28,711 nt of DNA, from NCBI GenBank assembly GCA_036897625.1, contig JAYMTA010000441.1, positions 1 through 28,711 of the forward strand, given 5' to 3'. Each line of letters opens with the position of its first letter. Position 1 is the first letter of the stretch. Below the pieces are notes generated by a model. It was not told where the DNA came from and did no database searches. It saw only the letters and a program-made list of their open reading frames with translations. Origin of the DNA: Pelargonium cotyledonis. Lineage: Eukaryota > Streptophyta > Magnoliopsida > Geraniales > Geraniaceae. The translations under genes were made by a program, and so were the position numbers. This document shows, one piece after another, positions 20,276-28,711 of the stretch.

Positions 20276-23200
20276 CTATCTGTTGGGGGGAGGCTCCCTC
20301 CTTATCATGTCTTGCAGGTCCTGTACAACTTCAGACATCAACGGCCTGAATTCTGGCTCCGCCTGCAAGTTATTTGCATCAGTGAGTCCCTTGATATATT
20401 TATATGTATGGCATTGTACATATTTGATCCTACAGATTACGAGGTAAGCATTATAACGAATCACCTGAACGCAACGAGAAATAATGTCAGCAAAATGTGA
20501 CAATGATTTGGCAGGGTATTCTCCATTGAGAGAAGGATCAACCATCCTCGCCAATGCATCAATATCGTGAAGTTGACGTATTGCCCATCTCACCAGAAAC
20601 TGCTCCCCCCGATTCCGTGTGCTGAAAATAAAATTTTACAGAGAAAAATGAGCGAATTGGAAAAAAGGAGACTGCTCAAAGTCACCTACCCTTTTTGTTG
20701 CTTATCAAAATAAACTTTTTGTTTTTGCTTTCTTACCTGTCATGGGATTTCCGGCCAGTCAAAAGTTCTAACATTACTACACCAAAGCTATAGACATCAC
20801 TCTGGGAAGTATAAATACCAGACTCAATATCCGGAGCACCATAACCATACGCTGATAATAGATTTCCTGAAAGCTGAGAGTAAATACAAGTGTTTTAGAA
20901 CTAATACTAGAAATCAAGTAACAACATTTTATGTTAGTGGTTCGTTTTTCTCCTCCAACTTGATTTAAAACTGGTGAAAAAAAGTAAAGAATCGCGACCC
21001 CTGTTTAAAATGCAAGCAATGATTTCAACTAGGTGGGGGCGGTGGGGCATATAGGTTCCAAGGCACAACATGATAATCAAAGTGTTTTTGTTTATATATA
21101 AAAAGAATAAGAATGATTAGTGTGATGCTGCTTCAATAATACTATGTCTGAGGCTGATTCTCTTTATCTGGCACCATCAAAGATGGTCCATCATGGCAAA
21201 TAATATAAATATTGTCACTAATAGTTAAGTCCAGGACAGTTCTTTATACTATCCGGATATAAAGTTGAATCAAAATCTCATAAACACATTAAGTTGCTGG
21301 TCATTTTGTTTTGCAATATGGCTAATTAAACTATTGTGCAGAAGATATTGCACCAAGCAGGATCAAGTCATTGCTCCAATATGTGCAGAACCAAGCTAAC
21401 TTGGACTTGACAAGATTGCAACTTACCTGACTTACAGATCCGGATGATATTAAAGGAGCCAAACCACAATCAGAAACATGCACAGCAAGATCATCATCAA
21501 GGAGAACATTGGCGGCCTTGAAATTCCTGTGTACAACACATGGCTGACAGACCTCATGCAAGTACCTTAGAAAAGCAATCAAATCAGTACAGGAACAGTA
21601 TTAGCTTCCAAATATATATGTATGCAAGATGAAGCAACTCTAGTTGTGTGACAGGTCCTGCAATCCTACTTCTATAAGCGCACCCTAAAAGTAATAAGAT
21701 AGCGTTTGGATTATTTATTTTATTTTATTTTATTATTTTTTTTTTTTGAATTTCTATAGCCACTATCATGACCCAAAAATCTTAATCCAGACCTGAAAAA
21801 TGAGAAAGTCCCATTAGGATTCTTGATCCCCATTCATGAACAAAAATTCTAAGCCAAATGCTACCTAAGTGTACTGAAAGAGCTTTCTCTTCTTTCTTTC
21901 TTTCTTTTTTTTTTTTTTTTTTTTAAATACCAATACCTTACTGTACACCTACATAATCTGCCTCTTTAACCAATGTAGCTAGTACTGGAATGACTTATAA
22001 GGCAGTCCAAAACATTAGAGCAGTATGAAAACTTTATTTTCCATCTTCATGCTTAGATATCATTGCATTAGTTGCATACCCCAGAAAAGCCATTCTCGTT
22101 GGCAGCTTAAAAACAACTACCTATTAGTTCATACTTCAATTTTTTAATGAGCCAACTAGTGAACTAGATAGTAATGCCATGTTCTTACAGACCTGGAAGC
22201 AACTGGCAGATATCATGAACAAGAAGACATGAGAAAAGCCAACCGGATGGGCACAAAAATTAATGAACAAGAACTAAGCTGGAACAGAATTTGTCATCTC
22301 AATGATTATTTTACTTACTCTAAGGCTCTTGCAGCTCCAAGTGCCATCCGTATACGAACATTCCATGAGAGCTGCTTTTTTAATTCATCATCTGAATGCA
22401 GTGCATCGTGAATTGATCCATTACTACAATACTCATAGATCAGAAGTCTTTGGCCATGCTCCGCACAGTAACCCATTAGCTCAACAACATTAGCATGTCG
22501 AATTCTGTCAATATTGTCTACTAATTCAATAAAGTCATCATCTTTCTGCTGGCTGGTAGCTCTCTTATCCAATTTCTTGACTGCCAGTAACTACAAAATG
22601 CATCCAAAAAAACTATCACATTCTGATGTCATGACTTAATTAAGAGTTGAAAGCATCTAGAGTCACCCCTATATAGGAATTTTTTTATATCAATTGTCAG
22701 TAAGGGATATTCTGTACAAGAATTACAATAAAATAGTCATTTGGAAAAATGAAAAACTATCAAATAGCACCTCATACTCTCCACAGTTTACATGTTTCTC
22801 AGGTGTTATAGTACTATGTTGGCTGCTTAAAGTAAATAGCTTTAAGGTTGAATTCAATTCTTCATTTGAAAATATGCAGCCTGAGATAATGCCATGAAAA
22901 GCCTACAACTTACGCTGAACAAGGATGGCCATAAAAATATAATACCAGTATCATTAAGGTGAACCATTTCAAAAGCCTTTCCATATATTCTATATTGGAT
23001 TTTATTTCTCGGAGATCATAGAAACAGAAAAATGATACAGCCATGGAGACTAGTTACAAGGTTTTATATGGTACAATTGCAAGTATTCAAAGTGATGCAC
23101 CCAATCAGATGAAGATATATTAACAACTCCAATATTGTTGCTCATCTAAGTTTTGGTAGGTAGTCAGAGTGCCAAATGCCATCTAATTTATTATAACAAA

Positions 23201-26200
23201 CGTAAGATATGTACCAATGAAAACTTGAGAAAGCAATTGACTAGCTAGAGAGGAGGAAAATGTTGATGATGCAAAACATGGAACTAGCAAATAGCATATG
23301 ATTATGACGCAATAAGAAACCCACAAAGATTGTAATAAATTTGTCCAAGTCATAATTGCAATTAACAATATTCAATTCAATTGATAATGAGCAATAAATA
23401 AATTTAAAAGCTCACCTTCCCATCAGGAAGTTGTGCTCTGTAAACACTTCCAAGCATGCCACCTCCTATAAGATTCTCCTGAGAGAAGCTATTTGTATAT
23501 TGTTGAAGGGACGCAATGGTGAATGACTTTGCAGAGGTGGGGGGAAGTAGAGATTTGGTAGAAGGCCTAACTGCAGCTACTTCAGTGGCAACATTTGGTT
23601 TGACAATAATCTTTTCAACAGGAGGTGGTGGCGGTGGGGGAGGAGGAGGTGGTGGTGGTGGCATCAACATCATATCAATTCCACTCATGTTTATCTCATG
23701 GGAATCCTGCTTTGGTATCGCGGCCATTCTTTGCACATTCTTCTCTTGCTCATTCCTTGGCCTTGGAATGGCTACTATTCTCTCAGTCTCTATGTGATAG
23801 TCCTCCTTCGGCCTCACAACTGCCTCTTTTGGAACTGTTTGAATAACTTAAACCAAGTCATTTTCCAATGGAAAAAAAAAGAACAATTTTGAAAACCTCA
23901 CGAGGCAGTGATAACTTTAATTGAAATTGGAAGCAGGCTATTCGGAAGTACACTTACCTTTCTCCCACTGACTGTTTGGCTGAATCAAGGACCCATTGTC
24001 CCTTGGATTCTCTGTGCTGCCATTGTATGCACCTGTACCATATTGCTTGGGGATTCTGTCAGCTTCTTCCCTTCTTCTGCTAAGTCGTGACAAACAAAGC
24101 ACACAGGCCAAGGCCAAAATTACACAAAATAGCACCCCTGCAATAGATATCCAGACTACCCTTTTAGTAGTAAAAAATGTGCTTCCAGATTTTGATTCCT
24201 CTGATGAAGATGGCCCATCAGCCTTCTTAGGTGGAGGAGGTGTTTTGACAGAAGGTGGTCCCCCTCCAAAGAAAGGTGGTGGTTGTGGTGGTGACAATGA
24301 GGACATGGGTGGTGGAGCTAAAGGTGCAATCGTAGAGTTAAATAGGTTGCCATCTTTTCTGCACAAAGAAATTCAGTGACATAAATATTAATGAGATACA
24401 AATATCATAAAACAACAGAACCAAAATGTTGTAATCATAGCATGTTGGCGTTGCAGAATTGGAGCTGATATACCCAACAAATACAAATCTATGTAGGTGC
24501 AAAGACTTGTGTACCATCGTGCGCACGCACCTATCAGAGGTCAAGTAATATAGAAAAAAGAACCAACAACTAATAGTTTGTTTTCTCACTTGAAAGTTGG
24601 AATGCTCAGCAACTTATCGGGAATGGGTCCAGAGAACAGATTATTCTCTATATTCCTGATCAACATAGCATAAACATACTAAAGTAAGAAAACATGTTAA
24701 GGCAGCATCATATCCATCCTCAATTTCAAAAAACTCAATACTTCCAAAAACTTGAAAACAATATTAAATTACTAGTTTCTGCAGAACAAACTAAATGTGG
24801 TCGAGAGCATACAAATCTCTCAAGGGAAGATCCTGCAAAACATCAAGGGTCCCAGATAATTGGTTGTTCTGCAAGTGTCTGCCACACAAGAAGTTAGCTT
24901 AGTAATTGAGGCGTAATAAGAAAACACTAGGCAGGTTAGCAGTAATTAGCTGCTTACAGAGTAGTTAGAGATGATGATCTTTGCATAGAGGGAGGCAGTT
25001 GCCCAGTCAAATTGTTACTGGACAGGTCTCTGCAGACAAACAAGTAGCTCCTTTAAGATAAATAACCTAATAAGTGAACGTCAAAAGGAACATGATGACA
25101 AATTCATATTGAGGTCCTACAGATTGACCAATCCTGTAAGTGTCTGAAAGGAATTGGGTATCTCTCCAGTTAAGTGGTTGTCATTTAAAGACCTGTAAGA
25201 CAAACAGAACAAATAAATGGAAAAGTCTGGATTAAAACAAACATAAGCTTCACATAAATGTAAATATCAGAAGTCCAAAAGCTTACATGGCTTGCAGTTG
25301 AGGAAGAGAGGCTAAAGTAATTGGGATGCTTCCAGTGAACTGATTAGCAGAAAGAAAACTACCAATACAGAGACAAATGTTATCATGTGATTCCATTAGG
25401 AGATACTGGGAACAAGTCAATGAAGAGATTTAGTACTACATTTTTTATTTCACCAGATTCATACATACAGGTTTTGTAAGGTGACAGGCAAATTGTTAGG
25501 AATACTTCCCCCAATGTGATTGCTGCTTAGATCTCTGACAAAAACAATGACACAAACATTAATGAAGTTGTCCACAAATGTGTCTTGTAAGTATGATTGC
25601 TTAGAAACAATATGGGAGGAAATGACAAAAAAATAGCATGACATAAGGAATGGATGCCTCACACTTCCAATTCACATAAAATGTGATGCATATGCAGGGA
25701 TCACCACTGAGTCATTCAGTCAGCTTGTTGATTGATTGCATAACCGAGAAATTTCAGAATCAGCCCAATAATATTGTTCATATCATAATTTCAATAAAGA
25801 AAAATATGACCTAAAGGATTCTGCCTATGATACAATCCATCGCAGGATGAAGGAAGTCCTGAAAATATGCTAAACTCAGTATCTTACTATTAACTTTGTT
25901 TCTCTATTATTTGAAGGCAACGCCATTCTGTTTGAGGAAAACTCCCCCCACTCTCAGTCGCTCTATGTTCCTAGCCGGTTGTTAAGAAATATCTATATGC
26001 TTTGTGTGTGTGAGAGAGAAAGAGAGAGTATGCTTACATTGTCTTAATAGAAGCAAATAATCCCAAGTTGGTCCCAAGTTCTCCTCCCAAATTAGCACCA
26101 TTTAGAGTACTGCAAAACCGAAAATTCTTAAGAGAACTGAAAATTGACTATGTCAATAAGCATTAGGTAGAGACAGAGAACATACATTGTTTCTATGTCC

Positions 26201-26918
26201 GTGTTGTTACATAGAATGCCTTGCCATGCTTCAGCACACGGGTCTCCCCCATTAGGAATCCACCCTGGAAGAACAGGGGAGCCTAGAGCAACATACAAGC
26301 TATTGATTGCAGCAACTGTTCCAATAAAAGGTGATGTTAGTAGTGACCATTTTAGAGCTCCAAGTAATTGCAAAGATTTACAGTATGAAACCTCAATACA
26401 GACACTACAGAACCTAACCATTAAACTACTAATGTGACTTTGGCATATATGAATGTAACAGTTGAGAGACTAGTGGATTCTTTCGGGAACAATCGAAAAG
26501 ATCAAACAGTCCAATTGATAGAAACAAATAAACAATTATTTCAACCTCATGAAATTAAACTTAAAATTAAGATTCTTTTTGGGGGAAAAACTTATAATGC
26601 CACTCGAGTTCAACAATTTGATTAGGTTGAGGCAAGTAACTTCTTCAACAACAACCAAAAAAGGTTACCTACCCATTTGGTGCAAACCAAAAAATTTAGG
26701 TGAACAAAAAAAAAATAATAATCCTTTTCAACTTTCCAAACAATTACTCAGTGACCAAACAGCAACTGCAAGACAAAAATGCGAAGCTAATTCTTACCAT
26801 CATCCGGGTTAGTGACTCCCCAAGAAACATGCGCCGTGCAAATCAACACAAACCCCACAAGAACCTGAACACAGATCTCCGAACTCATATACCTCATAGC
26901 AGATCTCCGAACACCCAT
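20276..26918 (-). CDS. SRF3: STRUBBELIG-RECEPTOR FAMILY LRR receptor-like (pseudo)kinase, SRF3-like (16 exons)
   Basis: Coding exons in transcription order: 26918-26798, 26315-26186, 26109-26038, 25534-25469, 25358-25287, 25192-25121, 25029-24958, 24878-24813, 24655-24590, 24358-23958, 23834-23416, 22590-22319, 21565-21427, 20873-20737, 20621-20465, 20362-20276. All are GT-AG and in frame: 2349 nt, 782 aa (Arabidopsis SRF3 is about this length). An in-frame stop just upstream supports the ATG at 26918. Order: signal peptide (hydrophobic 17-34); LRRNT/SUB region with [13 protein letters not shown]; about six LRRs (84-245), one per exon; Pro-rich juxtamembrane; one membrane helix near 313-335; cytosolic linker with 14 prolines (438-451); kinase-like domain from about 490. 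There GGGMLG (503-508) and AVKK (522-525) are kept, but HRD is HRN (622-624) and DFG is DCG (642-644), so catalysis is doubtful. Family knowledge: SRFs act at the plasma membrane in cell-wall, development and immune signalling; SRF3 underlies an Arabidopsis hybrid incompatibility. The paralogue SRF1 is the main alternative name. Confidence 0.93.
21698..21865. mobile_element. MITE-like element in SRF intron 12 (Tourist-like)
   Basis: A 168-bp non-coding element. The left end GATAGCGTTTGGATTA and the reverse-complemented right end GGTAGCATTTGGCTTA match at 13 of 16 positions. It is flanked by TAA on both sides (21695-21697 and 21866-21868), consistent with the 3-bp target duplication of PIF/Harbinger elements. 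The interior holds a TTTTA/poly-T microsatellite. The end sequence is shared with the elements at 6552 and 19004. Confidence 0.7.
21889..21924. repeat. TTTC / poly-T microsatellite in SRF intron 12
   Basis: TTTC repeats run into an uninterrupted run of about 20 T. On the minus (coding) strand this is poly-A. Confidence 0.85.
23620..23661 (-). repeat. Poly-proline coding microsatellite in SRF exon 11
   Basis: Fourteen consecutive CCN triplets (CCA, CCT, CCC and CCG mixed) on the minus strand encode 14 prolines in the cytosolic linker between membrane helix and kinase-like domain. Confidence 0.9.
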
Positions 26919-26993
26919 TGATCTCGAACTAGGAACTCCACTTCACCGTATTCCTTCTCAGAGACCATCAATTAAACAAACATCATCGAATCT

Positions 26994-27185
26994 GAAACCA
27001 AAATACAATCAGTTATGCCAGCACGCACAGCTCTAGAACCCAGAAACCAACCAAATTAAACACTACACTACACTACACTTCAAATAAAAATAAAAATTGA
27101 ACTTAATTTATACTATATACAAAAAGAAGCGTACATACAAAAAACAAGCATACAATATCTAACAAACAGGAAAAACGGAGCTTAC
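26994..27185 (-). other. Probable 5'UTR intron of the SRF gene
   Basis: On the minus strand a donor CTCTCT|GTAAGC (intron starts at 27185) and an acceptor TTTGGTTTCAG (ending at 26994) bracket a 192-bp AT-rich stretch just upstream of the start-codon exon. If used, the coding exon would begin at 26993 or 26991 and a non-coding exon would lie above 27185. This rests on splice motifs only. Confidence 0.45.
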
Positions 27186-27650
27186 AGAGAGCACCGCAAG
27201 AACAATAAGCATTGGGATTCTAGAAAATGCTTTAAAATAAACAAACTAGAGCAAGCAACCAACCACAGAAGAGAGGTGAAAACTGAAAAAATGCAAAAAC
27301 TTGGCAAGTGGGTGTCTTTTTTAGCGAAAAAGATTAGCAAAAACTTAGGAACTAAGGTTCAGTGAAGATCAGTGGAGAAGGGAATGATGGGTACGTACGT
27401 AATTATTGTGTAATTTGATAGCATAATCTATGTATAGCTGTGTGTGGAAAAAGCTGGGAAAAAGGTAATAGGAGCGCAGTGGAAAGGTCCGGAGAGAGAA
27501 GTTTGAAAACTGATATCTCTCAAATTTTAAATTTAATATAATTTTCTCACTCCGATGAGTCTGAGCTGAGCAAGCAACAACACGACAGTATACACAAAGA
27601 AAGCAGAGTCATACACTCCTTTGCAATCCAAGTTTGGGAAACAAAGGTTA
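27186..27650 (-). promoter_or_regulatory. Probable first non-coding exon and promoter of the SRF gene
   Basis: AT-rich DNA upstream of the suggested leader intron. A TATATTAAAT-type stretch on the minus strand near 27530-27542 is a weak TATA candidate. I see no other gene here. Confidence 0.35.
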
Positions 27651-27651
27651 C

Positions 27652-27681
27652 GTTTTTGTTTTTGTTTTTGTTTTTGTTTTT
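27652..27681. repeat. (GTTTTT)5 microsatellite
   Basis: Five exact GTTTTT hexamers followed by two more T, upstream of the SRF gene. Confidence 0.9.
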
Positions 27682-27689
27682 TTATAGCC

Positions 27690-28711
27690 ACACTATCTAT
27701 ACTATAGGCGCGTGGAGTATATAAATTAATATTTTTATAGTATTTTTTTTACTACATTTAACTAAAATGATAAAATCAACCTTTCAAAAAAAGAAAGATA
27801 AAATCCATATGTGTTGGATCAATTGTTTTTAGTGGTTTAAGTGTTCTAAAACCCTTAATTTGAAACATCATTTATTGGTTTGAGGAAAAAAAATAAAGAA
27901 AAAGCTTTCTAGGGATGCAAAAAGGATCCGTCGGAACTTACTCCTACATTTACCATCTCAGCCTATACATCTCCTTTGTTCCCACTGCTTGATCTCACTT
28001 TTGGAATCGCCAGACGACGCCGAAGACCAAGCATCGCTCCGTCAACGGACCATATATGGGTCGATGCGGCATCCGCCGCGCCTCTGCTACTCCATCGCTT
28101 ATAATCGCAGCAATGTTGTCGCCGCTGGAGCATGTTGCTGAAAATCGCAACATCTTCGTCTATTGTCTATCATACAATAATGTTTTTGTTTCTGCATTTG
28201 TTCTGCAGTCAAGAAAATGTAAACTATTACAATTATTAGAAAGAAATAAATCGTACATGTTATTAATGAATTTTGCATGAAAATTTGTGTAGTCAAATTT
28301 TTACTATATATCTTAAACTTGGTGAGGCAATACTACAAGATGTCACATCATTAAGATTAACATTTCTAGCTCTCTCATTAAGAGACTCTTCATATCCTAT
28401 AAGTTACAAAAAATCACCATATTAACTAATAGCAATATGTATTAACCTTAGATATGACAATAACTAATCTATATAGGTTATAACACCATGTTTATAAATG
28501 AGTTACAAACTCAATGGTTTTTCTACTTTTCCAATGTGGGATTCTAACAAAATCTTATAAGTTTTATATATCACCTATTCACTTCATGATTTTTTACATC
28601 TTTTAAATACGAGACTTTATAAACATCTTTATTACTCTCAAACACCATACATGCCCAAGCTTAGGAAGCTATAATATGTGAATCATAAACTTATAATTAT
28701 ATATATACTAA
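27690..28711. other. Terminal region, apparently repeat-derived, no supported gene
   Basis: Mostly AT-rich, with a CG-richer patch at about 28000-28160 that contrasts with its surroundings but has no recognisable protein in any frame. On the minus strand from about 28550 there is a CCCACATTGG-type motif (plus strand CCAATGTGGG at 28533-28542) of a kind often seen in plant LTR and TRIM sequences. No paired terminus is visible inside the window, so the class is undecided. Confidence 0.35.

Noticed and set aside
23516..23846. Plus-strand frames containing a glycine or valine run
   Set aside because: They are antisense to the poly-proline stretch of SRF exon 11.
28056..28296. Overlapping short frames on both strands near the right end
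   Set aside because: Neither resembles a known protein and the plus frame soon runs into AT-rich DNA; the patch is reported only as a compositional oddity.
1..28711. CRISPR arrays, bacterial operons, rRNA or tRNA genes, viral genes
   Set aside because: None is visible: no regularly spaced repeats, no tRNA A/B boxes found by eye, and all supported genes are intron-bearing or typical plant nuclear families.

Overview
This is nuclear DNA from a flowering plant, most likely a eudicot (a rosid would fit, but I cannot name the species from the window alone). The evidence is GT-AG introns, AT-rich intergenic DNA, CT/GA and poly-T microsatellites, MITE-like elements inside introns, and five plant gene families whose reading frames can be followed exon by exon. 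All splice models below were assembled by reading the sequence and checked for frame continuity. None is backed by transcripts.

Layout: (1) 1-4169, plus strand: a three-exon ULTRAPETALA1-type gene (SAND-domain trithorax-like factor, 237 aa) behind a CT-rich leader. (2) 4908-8125, minus strand: a three-exon NAF1 gene (H/ACA snoRNP assembly factor, 711 aa), convergent with ULT1, with a palindromic telo-box and a site II motif upstream. (3) 8300-10250: about 2 kb of AT-rich DNA with no gene I can support. (4) 10251-10457, minus strand: a 68-aa zinc-ribbon-like protein with a clear TATA box. (5) 11472-14540, minus strand: an intronless P-class PPR gene of the At1g73710 type (1022 aa) with a repetitive acidic tail and a telo-box upstream. 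(6) 15714-19502, minus strand: a 13-exon SCAMP gene (302 aa). (7) 20276-26918, minus strand: a 16-exon STRUBBELIG-RECEPTOR FAMILY gene closest to SRF3 (782 aa, LRR receptor with a degenerate kinase), with a probable 5'UTR intron. (8) 27500-28711: microsatellite and apparently repeat-derived DNA with no convincing gene.

The genes do not form a pathway or cluster. They cover chromatin control, snoRNP biogenesis, organelle RNA processing, membrane traffic and cell-surface signalling, and look like ordinary gene-dense plant euchromatin. I do not see an undescribed multi-gene system. The points most worth a second look are: a perfect 25-bp inverted repeat in ULT1 intron 2 that shares a 13-mer with a MITE in NAF1; a small MITE family in introns of three genes; the palindromic telo-box of NAF1; competing in-frame splice sites in SCAMP and SRF; the degenerate SRF kinase; the 12-bp-period acidic tail of the PPR protein; and the compact zinc-ribbon gene.
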